From Rhizobium subbaraonis (GTDB lineage: Bacteria; Pseudomonadota; Alphaproteobacteria; Rhizobiales; Rhizobiaceae), in the NCBI RefSeq assembly GCF_900220975.1, contig NZ_OBQD01000001.1, forward strand, positions 62,001 to 126,000: 64,000 bases of DNA. Reading direction: 5' to 3'. The notes under the pieces are model-generated. The model was not told where the DNA came from. It worked only from the letters and a program-made list of their open reading frames with translations, and did not search any database. The position numbers and the translations under genes are program-made. This document shows positions 35,415 to 44,552 of this stretch, piece by piece. Numbering within the stretch: the stretch's first letter is position 1; the number at the start of each line of letters is the position of its first letter.

Positions 35415-35495
35415 TGGGCATCAGGTCGCCAATGATGCCAAAACGATATCCGGCACGACTGGGAAATCGAGGAATTAAGGGGTTTTCGGGAGAAT

Positions 35496-35569
35496 TGGCT
35501 GGGGAACCTGGATTCGAACCAAGATTAACGGAGTCAGAGTCCGCCGTTCTACCATTGAACTATTCCCCA
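35496..35569 (-). tRNA. tRNA-Gln (anticodon CTG)
   Basis: A 74-base gene with encoded CCA. Acceptor stem TGGGGAA pairs with TTCCCCA, the T loop contains GGTTCGAATCC, and the anticodon stem-loop is GCGGA-CTCTGAC-TCCGT with CTG at positions 34-36, reading CAG. A minus-strand promoter fits upstream (TTGCAA at 35633-35638 and TATAAG at 35611-35616, 16-bp spacer). The DNA beyond its 3' end is the decayed accessory stretch, as expected for a tRNA used as an integration target. Confidence 0.93.
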
Positions 35570-35939
35570 ACAAGAGGCGCTGCGAAGCGGCGTCCCGTCG
35601 GTGTGCGGGGCTTATAACCAAAAGGTCGGAAGTTGCAAATAGGTTTCTGTCGATTTTTTCGATTTATGTGGATCAATGGCAAATGGGTGTTTGGCCAAGG
35701 TCCCTCCGTGCAGCCGATGCCGGAAGAGCCTTCAGACCGGACGTTCTGGAGCCCCGTATTGTGCGGGACCGGGAGCGGTGGCTGCCGGTTGTGCCGACGG
35801 TTGTCGAATGCCTGTCGAACGTTGTCGAACAAAAGCAATTGTCGAAAACGACGGTCGCTGGTAAGGTCGCGGCAACGAAAAATCGAGAAAGCGCCTGCTG
35901 CAGCCGGAAACGGAGTTGCGCGGCGCGATAGGCAGACAC
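35570..35939. other. 370-bp intergenic region upstream of ppx with phased direct repeats
   Basis: Besides the tRNA promoter, this gap contains four copies of the octamer (T/C)TGTCGAA at 35801, 35812, 35822 and 35839, that is with 11-, 10- and 17-bp pitch. A related CTGTCGA occurs at 35647. The ~11-bp periodic 7-mer layout is that of a PhoB box, although the usual CTGTCAT differs in its last two bases. No gene was found. Confidence 0.55.
35611..35638 (-). promoter_or_regulatory. sigma-70-like promoter for tRNA-Gln
   Basis: On the minus strand TTGCAA and TATAAG are spaced by 16 bases and end 42 bp before the tRNA 5' end. Confidence 0.5.
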
Positions 35940-37550
35940 GTGAGCGACCCCGAACACGGCGCAAAGCCGTCCGTATCCGGGGGGCAGGGCACGGGCGGAC
36001 CGGCAAGACCCAAGCGGTCTCGCCGCCGCAAGGGAAAGGACAAGCGGGCCACGGCTCCGTCGTCCGCCTCCCTTGGACCGAGCAACGAATCCGGCCGCAA
36101 CGGCCCGGAGACGCGCCCCCAGAAGACCGCGCAGGCACAGCCTGTCGACCAGGATGGCGAAGCTGTCCGCAAGCGCAAGCGCCGCCGTCGCGGCAAGGGC
36201 GGCAATGCGAAGCCGCAACCTCATTCCGTCGAAGGCGATCGCGATTCCGCCGACGCTTCCGTGCGCGCGGGACACGCGGGAGACCGGCACGCGGGGGCCG
36301 GGCAGGGGGCAGCCGGCCGCAGGAAGGCGCACCAACAGCGCGGGCTGCAGGGCCGCCCGTTGCGGCCTGCCGAAAAGCCGCCGGCGTTCGTTGCCCCGCC
36401 GCCCAAGGCGGCTCCGGCCGTCAACGGACCGCAGGCCGGCAGGTCGGCCGCCGGTCGCGAGGCGGCAAATGCCGGGGCTGCGCGCAGCGAATTTCAGTTC
36501 AACGACGCGCCGCTCTATGCTGCCCTCGATCTCGGCACCAACAATTGCCGGCTGCTGATCGCCCAGCCGACCCGCCCGGGCCAGTTCCGCGTCGTCGATG
36601 CCTTTTCCCGCATCGTGCGGCTCGGCGAGGGGCTTGCGGCGAGCGGCCGCCTTTCGGACGAGGCGATGGATCGCTCGATCGAGGCGCTCAGGATCTGCGC
36701 TGCGAAGTTGCGCAACCGCGATATCCGCCGCAGCCGGCTGATCGCCACCGAGGCATGTCGGCGGGCGGAGAACGGCGAGGCTTTTCTGGCCCGTGTCAAG
36801 GCGGAGACGGGGCTGGAGCTGGAGATCATCAACCGCGAGACAGAGGCGCGGCTGGCCGTTTCCGGCTGCTCCTCGCTGGTTGGCCGCGAGGCGAAGTCGG
36901 TCGTTCTGTTCGACATCGGCGGCGGCTCGTCCGAGATCGCGGTGATCCGCATCGGCGAGAACCGCTCCAACCGGCTGGCGAACCACATCACCCACTGGAC
37001 GTCACTGCCGGTCGGCGTCGTGACGCTGTCGGAGCGGCATGGCGGCCGCGACGTGACGCCGGAGAGCTTTGCCGGCATGGTCCGGGAGGTCGAATCCATG
37101 CTCGCGGGGTTTGACTGCCCCTCGCATGCGCACCTCGAGGCGCCGGAGGACTTCCACCTGATCGGGACGTCGGGAACGGTGACGACGCTTGCCGGCGTCT
37201 ATCTCGACCTGCCGCGCTACGACCGCCGCCAGGTCGATGGCGTCTGGCTCATGGACGCGGAAGTCAGCGCCATGCAGGCACGGCTGCTTTCCTGGGATTT
37301 CTCCACCCGTGCCGCCAATCCCTGCATCGGCCCGGACCGGGCCGACCTGGTGCTTGCCGGCTGCGCCATTCTGGAAGCGATCCGGAACCGCTGGCCCTCG
37401 ACGCGCATGCGCGTCGCCGACCGCGGCCTGCGCGAGGGCCTCCTGACGGAAATGATGGCCGACGACGGCGTGTGGCGGCGCGGCCGCAGCCGCCGGCAGA
37501 ACCGCAGCGGCTTCCGCCACCCGTTCCGGCCCGAAGGACTTGAGACATGA
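35940..37550 (+). CDS. ppx: Ppx/GppA family exopolyphosphatase with long basic N-terminal extension
   Basis: About 536 residues. The first 180 or so are low-complexity and basic ([25 protein letters not shown]), probably disordered and able to bind nucleic acid or polyphosphate. The ASKHA-fold Ppx/GppA domain follows: [19 protein letters not shown] (phosphate 1 loop), [58 protein letters not shown] (phosphate 2) and [12 protein letters not shown]. It hydrolyses polyphosphate or pppGpp ends. The start is uncertain: GTG at 35940 (MSDPEHG) or TTG at 35916. Its stop overlaps the rlmE start as ATGA. Confidence 0.9.
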   Translation: MSDPEHGAKPSVSGGQGTGGPARPKRSRRRKGKDKRATAPSSASLGPSNESGRNGPETRPQKTAQAQPVDQDGEAVRKRKRRRRGKGGNAKPQPHSVEGDRDSADASVRAGHAGDRHAGAGQGAAGRRKAHQQRGLQGRPLRPAEKPPAFVAPPPKAAPAVNGPQAGRSAAGREAANAGAARSEFQFNDAPLYAALDLGTNNCRLLIAQPTRPGQFRVVDAFSRIVRLGEGLAASGRLSDEAMDRSIEALRICAAKLRNRDIRRSRLIATEACRRAENGEAFLARVKAETGLELEIINRETEARLAVSGCSSLVGREAKSVVLFDIGGGSSEIAVIRIGENRSNRLANHITHWTSLPVGVVTLSERHGGRDVTPESFAGMVREVESMLAGFDCPSHAHLEAPEDFHLIGTSGTVTTLAGVYLDLPRYDRRQVDGVWLMDAEVSAMQARLLSWDFSTRAANPCIGPDRADLVLAGCAILEAIRNRWPSTRMRVADRGLREGLLTEMMADDGVWRRGRSRRQNRSGFRHPFRPEGLET

Positions 37551-38314
37551 CGAAGCCCCCAGCCGGCGGAAGCCGCACCGGAAGAAAACTCGGCCAGAAG
37601 GTGAAGAAGGGCAAGCTGAAGGCGTCGTCGCGGCGCTGGATCGAGCGCCACATCAACGATCCCTATGTGCAGCGCGCCCGCCTCGAGGGTTATCGCGCAC
37701 GCGCCGCCTTCAAGCTTCTCGAGATCGACGAGAAGCACAAGATCCTCGATGGCGCCCGGCGCATCATCGACCTTGGCGCCGCACCCGGCAGCTGGTCGCA
37801 GATCGCCGCCAAGGTGACCAACTCGACGGATGCCGACCCGCGGGTGGCGGCGATCGACTTTCTGGAGATGGATCCCTTGCCTGGGGTGCGGATCCTGCAG
37901 ATGGATTTCCTCGATTCGCAGGCGCCGGAAAAGCTGAAGGAAGCGGTGGGCGGCACGCCGAACCTGGTGATCTCGGATATGGCGGCGCCGACGACGGGTC
38001 ATCGCCAGACCGATCACATCCGCACCATGCACCTGTGCGAGGTGGCGGCCCACTTCGCCATCGAGGTGCTGGCCGAAGGCGGCCATTTCCTGGCCAAGAC
38101 CTTCCAGGGCGGCACGGAGCGCGACCTCCTGAACCTGCTGAAGCAGAATTTCAAGCAGGTCATCCACGTCAAGCCGGGTGCCTCGCGCGCTGAATCGGTC
38201 GAGATGTTCCTGCTCGCCAAGGGGTTCAAAGGGCGCAAGGCTGTGTCCGCTGACGGTGTCACCGAAGAGACAACCGACGAGGCAACCGGCGAAGCCGCCG
38301 GTCTGGAGGCGTGA
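37547..38314 (+). CDS. rlmE: 23S rRNA 2'-O-ribose U2552 methyltransferase
   Basis: FtsJ/RrmJ-type SAM methyltransferase of 255 residues that modifies the A-loop of 23S rRNA at a late step of 50S assembly. Features: basic N terminus ([20 protein letters not shown]), [16 protein letters not shown] motif [13 protein letters not shown], the catalytic Asp in [11 protein letters not shown] and the Lys in [10 protein letters not shown]-terminal acidic tail rich in T and E is an extra. The start overlaps the ppx stop (ATGA) and the stop overlaps the next gene by one base. Confidence 0.94.
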   Translation: MTKPPAGGSRTGRKLGQKVKKGKLKASSRRWIERHINDPYVQRARLEGYRARAAFKLLEIDEKHKILDGARRIIDLGAAPGSWSQIAAKVTNSTDADPRVAAIDFLEMDPLPGVRILQMDFLDSQAPEKLKEAVGGTPNLVISDMAAPTTGHRQTDHIRTMHLCEVAAHFAIEVLAEGGHFLAKTFQGGTERDLLNLLKQNFKQVIHVKPGASRAESVEMFLLAKGFKGRKAVSADGVTEETTDEATGEAAGLEA

Positions 38315-38697
38315 TGCTTCTTTACGTGACCGTCGGCACGAACGACCTGGAGCGCGCCGGCCGCTTCTATGACGCGGTACTGCCGCTCATCGGCTATCGC
38401 CGGCAGAAGCAGGCGGATGGCGAGATCGGCTATGCGGCGGACGGAGACGTGCGCTGCCGCTTCTGGGTGGTAGAGCCCTTCAACCGCAAGCCGGCGACGT
38501 TCGGCAACGGCGCCACGGTGGCCTTCGATGCGCCGAGCCGTGCGGCCGTCGATGCCTTTCACGCGGCAGCTATCGCCAATGGCGGTACCGACGAGGGGGC
38601 GCCGGGAATAAGGCCGTTCCATCCCCATTTCTACGCCGCCTTCGTCCGTGATCTCGACGGCAACAAGCTGTCCGCGGTCTGCGAACGGCCGGAATAG
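38314..38697 (+). CDS. VOC family (glyoxalase/bleomycin-resistance-like) protein
   Basis: A 127-residue vicinal-oxygen-chelate fold protein: YVTVGTNDLERAGRFYDAVLPLIG opens the first beta-alpha-beta unit, and YAAFVRDLDGNKLSAVC closes the second with the metal-side acid position. It is typical of small VOC proteins of unknown substrate. The ATG at 38314 shares its A with the rlmE stop (TGATG) and has GGAGGCG upstream, so it is third in the ppx-rlmE operon. Confidence 0.88.
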   Translation: MLLYVTVGTNDLERAGRFYDAVLPLIGYRRQKQADGEIGYAADGDVRCRFWVVEPFNRKPATFGNGATVAFDAPSRAAVDAFHAAAIANGGTDEGAPGIRPFHPHFYAAFVRDLDGNKLSAVCERPE

Positions 38698-38731
38698 CCA
38701 CAGGCTCCGGCAGCGACAGGGCCGATAGCGC

Positions 38732-40141
38732 CTATTTGACGGCGGTGACTTCCTCGTTCTTCTGTATCAGCCGGTGTCCCGATACCGAGGCGCCGGCGCT
38801 CTTGGCCATGGTCAGGAAGGGCACGACCGCCGCAAGTGTCAGCACCGAAATGATGATGAAGGCGAGGTGGAAGTCCTCAAGGCTCAGCTGCGTGCCGGAA
38901 ATCGTCGTCTCGATCTCCAGAATGGTGCCGGCGATGGCGACGCCCAGCGCCAGGCTCATCTGTTGCAGCACCGCACTCATCGAGGTCGCCTTGCTGGCAT
39001 CGCTGTCGGCGATGTCGGCGAAGGACAGCGCGTTTACGCCGGTGAAGAAGAACGAGCGGACGAAGCCGGCGGCAAGCAGAATGAGCGAGATGATCCACAC
39101 CGGCGTCTGGGGCGTGAACAGCGCATTGACGGCGGTGAAGACCGCGCCGCTGAGGCTGGCGATGATCAGCGTGGTGCGGAAGCCGGCAAGCGAAAGCACG
39201 CGCTTGGCGATGAACTTCGTCGTGATCGCGCCGATCGCACCGGTGAAGGTGATCATGCCCGACTGGAAGGGCGAAAGACCAAAGCCGACCTGCAGCATCA
39301 GCGGCATGAGGAAGGGGATGGCGCCGATCGAGATGCGAAACAGCGTCCCGCCGATGGCAGCCGCCCTGAAGGCGCTGTCGCCGAAGAGCTTCAGGTCGAG
39401 CAGCGGCGAGGGATGCCTTTTCGCGTGCCGCACGTAGAGCCAGCCGGCCAGAAGCCCTGATAGCGTCGACACCACGCCGACGGCGGGCGGCAGGGCGGGC
39501 AGGCTGATGACGGAAAGGCCGAACATCGTGCCGCCTGCGGCGATCGCCCCGAGCACGAACCCTTTGAGGTCCAGCGGCCCGGGTGGCGCGGAGTGGATGT
39601 CGGGCAGATAGATTCCCGACAGCACATAGCCGAGGATGCCGACCGGAACGTTGATCAGGAAGATCCAGTGCCAGGTGAAATAGGTGGTGATGAAGCCGCC
39701 GAGCGGCGGGCCTGCGAGTGGTCCGACAAGGGCGGGTATCGTCAGCATGGCCATGGCAGATACGAGTTCGCTGCGCGAGGTGCTGCGCACGAGCACGAGG
39801 CGGGCCACCGGCGTCATCATCGCCCCGCCCATGCCCTGGATGAAGCGGGCGACGACGAAAAAGATGAGGCCGTCGGCAACCGCGCAGAGGATCGAGCCGA
39901 TAATGAAGACGAGGATCGCCAGCCGGAAGACGCGCTTGGCGCCGAACCGGTCCGCCATCCAGCCGGAAAGCGGGATGAAGATGGCAAGCGACACCATGTA
40001 GGCCGTCAGCGCCAGTTTCAGCGTGATCGGCCCGACATTGAGGTCGTGGGCGATCGCCGGCAACGACGTGGCGATCACGGTGGAATCCATCTGCTCCATG
40101 AAGAGCGCGACGGCAAGGATCAGGGGAACGATGCGATTCAT
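38732..40141 (-). CDS. MFS multidrug exporter, DHA2 family (EmrB/QacA type)
   Basis: Integral-membrane proton antiporter of 469 residues with about 14 helices. The motif D1-like start is LAVALFMEQMDSTVIATSLPAIA, motif A is SGWMADRFGAKRVFRLAI, and motif C follows in PALVGPLAGPPLGGFIT. Fourteen-helix pumps of this type export hydrophobic drugs. There is no linked membrane-fusion protein gene, so it probably works in the inner membrane alone. It diverges from the metallo-beta-lactamase-fold gene, 270 bp away. Confidence 0.9.
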   Translation of the reverse strand: MNRIVPLILAVALFMEQMDSTVIATSLPAIAHDLNVGPITLKLALTAYMVSLAIFIPLSGWMADRFGAKRVFRLAILVFIIGSILCAVADGLIFFVVARFIQGMGGAMMTPVARLVLVRSTSRSELVSAMAMLTIPALVGPLAGPPLGGFITTYFTWHWIFLINVPVGILGYVLSGIYLPDIHSAPPGPLDLKGFVLGAIAAGGTMFGLSVISLPALPPAVGVVSTLSGLLAGWLYVRHAKRHPSPLLDLKLFGDSAFRAAAIGGTLFRISIGAIPFLMPLMLQVGFGLSPFQSGMITFTGAIGAITTKFIAKRVLSLAGFRTTLIIASLSGAVFTAVNALFTPQTPVWIISLILLAAGFVRSFFFTGVNALSFADIADSDASKATSMSAVLQQMSLALGVAIAGTILEIETTISGTQLSLEDFHLAFIIISVLTLAAVVPFLTMAKSAGASVSGHRLIQKNEEVTAVK

Positions 40142-40411
40142 GGCGATGAACGTGGACGGGCCGGCGGGAACGCCGGAGGACTGGATTGTGAACGGGCAAC
40201 GCCCGGTTTCGTTCCGGCCTGCCGCTTGTGCGCCTCCCGTCGGGATCTGTCAAATCCGCCAGCGGTGCGTGTTCTCACAAACCCGTGATGCGAAAGGTTG
40301 CATTCGTGACCGCCTTTCGGCCTGCAGCCATGCAATGTTCGCGAGCCGTCGGCGCGTTGTTGGCGCCGCGACCACAGTTCTGTGTTCACTCTTGCGGGAG
40401 GTGCCGTGACC

Positions 40412-41392
40412 ATGAATATTTCACGCAGGTCCTTGTTCTATACGGCCGGCATTGGCACGCTGGCAGCACCCTTCATCATGAACGGCAGCATTGTACGCGC
40501 TGCTTCGGAGACCAAGACCGACATGACCATTTCGCCAGTCGAGGCCCGCAGCTTCAAGCTCGGCGGGTTCCGCGTCACCGCGGTGCGCGACGGCATGCGC
40601 GCTTCCGGCGTGCCGAACGAGACGTTCGGCACGAACCAGTCGGCCGATACCGTCGGCGCTTTGCTGACCGAGAACTTCCTGCCTGCCGACAGCTTCGTCA
40701 ACAGTTTCACGCCGACCATCGTCGACACCGGCTCGCAGCTCGTCCTGTTCGACACCGGGATGGGCGAGGGCGGCCGTGAGAACGGCCTCGGCCGCCTTGC
40801 CGAAGGCCTGCGCGCGGTCGGCTACGCACCGGAGCAGGTAACCGTGGTGGTGCTGACGCATATGCACGGCGACCACATCGGCGGCCTGATGGAGCAGGGA
40901 AAGCCTGCCTTTCCGAACGCGCGCTACGTGACCGGCCGGACGGAATACGATTTCTGGGTCAGCGCCGATCGTGTCGGCACCGGCGCCGAGCAGGGGCACA
41001 AAGGCGTGCTCGCCAAGGTCAAGCCGCTTGCCGACAAGATCACCTTCATCGAGGACGGCGGCGAGGTGGTGCCCGGCATCACCGGCATGAACGCCTTCGG
41101 CCATTCGCCGGGGCACATGATCTACCGCATCGAATCGGACGGCAAGGTCCTGATGCTCACGGCGGATACCGCCAACCACTTCGTGCTGTCGCTGCAGCGG
41201 CCGGACTGGGAGGTGCGGTTCGACATGGACAAGGCAGCGGCGGCTGCGACCCGCAAGAGAGTGTTCGACATGGTCGCCACCGACAGGTTGGCCTTCATGG
41301 GATATCACATGCCGTTTCCGGCAGTCGGGTTCGTTGAAAAGGCGGGCGAGGGCTACCGCTTCGTGCCGATGACCTACCAGTTCGACATCTGA
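40412..41392 (+). CDS. Tat-exported metallo-beta-lactamase-fold hydrolase
   Basis: A 326-residue MBL-fold protein with a twin-arginine export signal (SRRSLFYTAGIGTLAAPF, about residues 4-21). Zinc ligands are in TVVVLTHMHGDHIGGL (HxHxDH), AFGHSPGHM and MLTADTANH, with a final histidine in MGYHMPFPA. The family resembles AHL-lactonase/ArsR-linked MBL hydrolases, but the substrate is not visible. The MNISRR start is chosen because the Tat motif follows directly. A strong terminator comes 40 bp after the stop. Confidence 0.88.
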   Translation: MNISRRSLFYTAGIGTLAAPFIMNGSIVRAASETKTDMTISPVEARSFKLGGFRVTAVRDGMRASGVPNETFGTNQSADTVGALLTENFLPADSFVNSFTPTIVDTGSQLVLFDTGMGEGGRENGLGRLAEGLRAVGYAPEQVTVVVLTHMHGDHIGGLMEQGKPAFPNARYVTGRTEYDFWVSADRVGTGAEQGHKGVLAKVKPLADKITFIEDGGEVVPGITGMNAFGHSPGHMIYRIESDGKVLMLTADTANHFVLSLQRPDWEVRFDMDKAAAAATRKRVFDMVATDRLAFMGYHMPFPAVGFVEKAGEGYRFVPMTYQFDI

Positions 41393-41431
41393 CCGGTCGA
41401 AAGACGGGAGAAAGAGAAACGGCGCCAGCTT

Positions 41432-41457
41432 GCCCGGGAGCGATCCCGGGCGTTTTT
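41432..41457 (+). terminator. rho-independent terminator after the MBL-fold gene
   Basis: GCCCGGGA-GCGA-TCCCGGGC is a perfect 8-bp stem followed by GTTTTT. It separates the MBL-fold gene from guaB. Confidence 0.9.
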
Positions 41458-41588
41458 GCTATTTCCAATCCGTCATGAACGTGTTACGAGCCCTCGCCAA
41501 CTTCCAAGACTTATCTTGCAAGCGACCAGGTGGACCGTTCCCAAGAGGTCCCTTGGACCGCAGCCCTTTACACCGAAGGAAATTGGCC

Positions 41589-43088
41589 ATGGCGCGCATC
41601 ATAGAAACCGCAACCGGACTGGAAGCACTGACGTTCGATGACGTCCTGCTGCAGCCCGGCCACTCCGAGGTCATGCCGGGGCAGACCAACATCGCCACCC
41701 GCATCGCCAGGGATTTCGAACTCAATCTGCCGATCCTGTCGTCCGCCATGGACACCGTCACCGAGGCCCGGCTGGCGATCGCCATGGCCCAGGCCGGCGG
41801 CCTTGGCGTCATTCATCGCAACCTCACCCCGGCCGAACAGGCCGAGGAAGTCCGCCAGGTCAAGAAATTCGAGAGCGGCATGGTCGTCAATCCGGTGACG
41901 ATCGGCCCCGACGCAACGCTGGCCGAGGCGCTGGCGCTGATGAAGGCGCATGGCATCTCCGGTATTCCGGTCGTCGAGAACGGCAAGAGCGGTGTTGCCG
42001 GCCGCCTCGTCGGCATCCTGACAAACCGCGACGTGCGCTTCGCTTCGGATCCGAAGCAGAAGATCTACGAACTGATGACGCGGGAAAACCTTATCACCGT
42101 GAAGGAAAGCGTCGATCAGCAGGAAGCCAAGCGGCTGCTCCACAAGCACCGCATCGAGAAGCTGCTGGTGATCGACGGTGACGCCCGCTGCGTCGGCCTG
42201 ATCACGGTGAAGGACATCGAGAAGTCCCAGCTCAATCCCAACGCTTCCAAGGATGCGCAGGGGCGCCTGCGCGCCGCCGCCGCAATCTCCGTCGGTGACG
42301 ACGGCTTCGAGCGCGCCGAGCGGCTGATCGACGCGGGCGTCGACCTGCTCGTCGTCGATACCGCGCACGGCCATTCCCAGCGCGTCCTCGACGCCGTCAG
42401 CCGCGTGAAGAAGCTTTCCAACTCGGTGCGCATCATGGCCGGCAACGTCGCCACCGCCGACGGCACCAGGGCATTGATCGATGCGGGCGCGGACGCGGTC
42501 AAGGTCGGCATCGGCCCGGGCTCCATCTGCACCACGCGCATCGTCGCGGGCGTCGGCGTGCCGCAGCTCGCCGCCATCATGTCGGCAGTCGAGGCCGGGC
42601 AGCAGGCCGACGTTCCGGTGATCGCCGACGGCGGCATCAAGTTCTCCGGCGATCTGGCCAAGGCGATCGCAGCCGGCGCCTCGGCCGTCATGGTGGGCTC
42701 GCTGCTCGCCGGCACCGACGAAAGCCCGGGCGAAGTGTTCCTCTACCAGGGCCGCTCCTTCAAGGCCTATCGCGGCATGGGTTCCGTCGGCGCGATGGCG
42801 CGCGGCTCCGCCGACCGCTATTTCCAGGCCGAGGTGCGCGACACGCTGAAGCTCGTGCCGGAAGGCATCGAGGGCCAGGTGCCTTACAAGGGCCCGGTCT
42901 CCGGCGTCCTGCACCAGCTCGCCGGCGGCCTCAAGGCGTCGATGGGCTATGTCGGCGGCGCCGACATCAAGCAGTTCCAGGAGCGCGCCACCTTCGTGCG
43001 TATCTCCGGTGCGGGCCTGCGCGAAAGCCACGCCCACGACGTGACGATCACGCGCGAAAGCCCGAACTATCCGGGTGGAGCCGGCTGA
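41589..43088 (+). CDS. guaB: inosine-5'-monophosphate dehydrogenase
   Basis: NAD-dependent IMP dehydrogenase of 499 residues, the rate-setting step to XMP and GMP. Residues 7-20 read [15 protein letters not shown], the family start. Two CBS domains lie about 95-215 ([29 protein letters not shown]). The catalytic Cys is C314 in [14 protein letters not shown], with the flap at [19 protein letters not shown] start at 41589 ([10 protein letters not shown]) with GAAGGAAA upstream. No guaA is nearby. A 12-bp stem follows the gene at 43127-43157. Confidence 0.97.
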   Translation: MARIIETATGLEALTFDDVLLQPGHSEVMPGQTNIATRIARDFELNLPILSSAMDTVTEARLAIAMAQAGGLGVIHRNLTPAEQAEEVRQVKKFESGMVVNPVTIGPDATLAEALALMKAHGISGIPVVENGKSGVAGRLVGILTNRDVRFASDPKQKIYELMTRENLITVKESVDQQEAKRLLHKHRIEKLLVIDGDARCVGLITVKDIEKSQLNPNASKDAQGRLRAAAAISVGDDGFERAERLIDAGVDLLVVDTAHGHSQRVLDAVSRVKKLSNSVRIMAGNVATADGTRALIDAGADAVKVGIGPGSICTTRIVAGVGVPQLAAIMSAVEAGQQADVPVIADGGIKFSGDLAKAIAAGASAVMVGSLLAGTDESPGEVFLYQGRSFKAYRGMGSVGAMARGSADRYFQAEVRDTLKLVPEGIEGQVPYKGPVSGVLHQLAGGLKASMGYVGGADIKQFQERATFVRISGAGLRESHAHDVTITRESPNYPGGAG

Positions 43089-43126
43089 CCGCCAGGTCCA
43101 GCCCCTGAACGCCAGACCTTTCGCAC

Positions 43127-43157
43127 GGCGGCCGTCGATCCGAGCGACGGCCGCCGT
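43127..43157 (+). terminator. stem-loop downstream of guaB
   Basis: CGGCGGCCGTCG-N7-CGACGGCCGCCG is a perfect 12-bp stem 38 bp after the guaB stop. No T run follows, so it may act with Rho or in RNA stabilisation. Confidence 0.5.
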
Positions 43158-43187
43158 CGCATATCTGCGACAGTCATAGCTTCCGCT

Positions 43188-43201
43188 TGACCTCGGTCAA
43201 C
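43188..43201 (+). promoter_or_regulatory. FNR/FixK box upstream of adhP
   Basis: TTGA-CCTCGG-TCAA matches the anaerobox exactly and is itself nearly palindromic. CATAGT at 43224-43229 occupies the -10 position for a start near 43236, placing the box centre at -41.5. The distance from box centre to hexamer (29.5 bp) is the same as at hemN. Confidence 0.75.
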
Positions 43202-43355
43202 TTCCCATCGCCCGACATTGCCCATAGTGTTCACAGGTCCGCCGGAAGCATCGGCGGCGCCACCGGCACGCGGACGACACCCTGTCGATCCGCTGCGCCG
43301 AACGACAGGGCCTGCACGCCGCATGCGTCGGGCGGGCGCTTAAGGGAGCAGAGCC

Positions 43356-44390
43356 ATGGCAAGCAAGATGAAGGCCGCCGTCGTGCGGGAGTTCGGCAAA
43401 CCGCTGGTGATCGAGGAGCTCGACATCCCCGAACCCGGCCCGGACCAGATCCTCGTCAAGTACGAGGCGACGGGGGTCTGCCACACCGACCTGCATGCGG
43501 CCAACGGCGACTGGCCGGTAAAGCCGAACCCGCCCTTCACTCCAGGCCACGAAGGCGTCGGCTACGTCGCGAGGATCGGCTCCAAGGTCAACTCCAGGCT
43601 CATCAAGGAAGGTGATCGCGTCGGCGTGCCGTGGCTGCACACGGCCTGCCGCTGCTGCGGCTATTGCAACACCGGTTGGGAGACGCTTTGCGCTGAGCAG
43701 CAGAACACGGGCTATTCCGTCAACGGCACCTTTGCCCAGTACGGACTCGCCGATCCCGCCTTCGTCGGCCGTCTGCCGGCCAATCTCGAATTCGGCCCCG
43801 CCGCGCCCGTGCTTTGCGCCGGTGTCACGGTCTACAAGGGGTTGAAGGAAACCGAGGTCAGGCCGGGCGAGTGGGTCGTCATTTCCGGCATCGGGGGGTT
43901 GGGGCACATGGCCGTGCAATATGCCAAGGCCATGGGCATGAACGTCGTTGCCTCCGACATCTTCGAGGACAAGCTGGCGCTCGCCAAGAACCTCGGCGCG
44001 GATCTCGTCGTCGATGCGCGCAAGGCCGATGCGATCGAGACGGTGCAGAAGGAAACCGGCGGGGCGCATGGCGCGCTGGTGACGGCCGTCTCGCCCAAGG
44101 CGATGGAACAGGCCTATGGTTTCCTCCGCTCGAAGGGAACGATGGCGTTGGTCGGCCTGCCGCCGGGCTTCATCTCCCTGCCGGTCTTCGACACGGTGCT
44201 GAAGCGCATCACCGTGCGCGGATCGATCGTCGGGACCCGTCAGGACCTCGAGGAAGCACTGCAGTTTGCCGGCGACGGCAAGGTCGCCTCGCATTTCTCC
44301 TGGGACAGCATCGAGAACATCAACGACATCTTCGAGCGCATGAAGCAGGGCAAGATCGATGGCCGCATCGTGCTGGACCTGAACGCCTGA
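43356..44390 (+). CDS. adhP: zinc-dependent alcohol dehydrogenase, AdhP type
   Basis: Medium-chain zinc alcohol dehydrogenase of 344 residues interconverting ethanol (or similar primary alcohols) and aldehydes with NAD. Catalytic zinc ligands are in GVCHTDLH and GHEGVGYV, the structural zinc cysteines in CRCCGYCNTGWETLC, and the nucleotide fold in ISGIGGLGHMAVQYAKAMG. Residue by residue it is close to E. coli AdhP (CAGVTVYKGLKETEVRPGEW, GSIVGTRQDLEEALQFA). A preceding anaerobox suggests induction at low oxygen. A 10-bp hairpin without a T run (44408-44436) follows. Confidence 0.94.
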   Translation: MASKMKAAVVREFGKPLVIEELDIPEPGPDQILVKYEATGVCHTDLHAANGDWPVKPNPPFTPGHEGVGYVARIGSKVNSRLIKEGDRVGVPWLHTACRCCGYCNTGWETLCAEQQNTGYSVNGTFAQYGLADPAFVGRLPANLEFGPAAPVLCAGVTVYKGLKETEVRPGEWVVISGIGGLGHMAVQYAKAMGMNVVASDIFEDKLALAKNLGADLVVDARKADAIETVQKETGGAHGALVTAVSPKAMEQAYGFLRSKGTMALVGLPPGFISLPVFDTVLKRITVRGSIVGTRQDLEEALQFAGDGKVASHFSWDSIENINDIFERMKQGKIDGRIVLDLNA

Positions 44391-44552
44391 TGACGTGATG
44401 ACATGCGGGCCACGCCGGCGCTTGGTCGGCGTGGCCGAAGATCACGCAACCGTGAGGATGCCCGGCTGGCATTCGCCTCTCCGTCGCCTATCATCGATCG
44501 TTGGTGTTGGCGCGCCGGCAGGGCGCGTGCGGAGATCACGGGAGAAGCCACC

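Noticed and set aside
35415-35495. Direct repeat of the tRNA-Gln 3' end as an attachment site
   Set aside because: I looked for a second copy of the GGTTCGAATCC...CCCCA end between 25 and 35 kb and found none, so no att site is annotated.
44408-44436. Hairpin GGCCACGCCG-N9-CGGCGTGGCC after adhP as a terminator
   Set aside because: The stem is perfect, but no T run follows and it could equally be a stability element, so I mention it only in the adhP entry.
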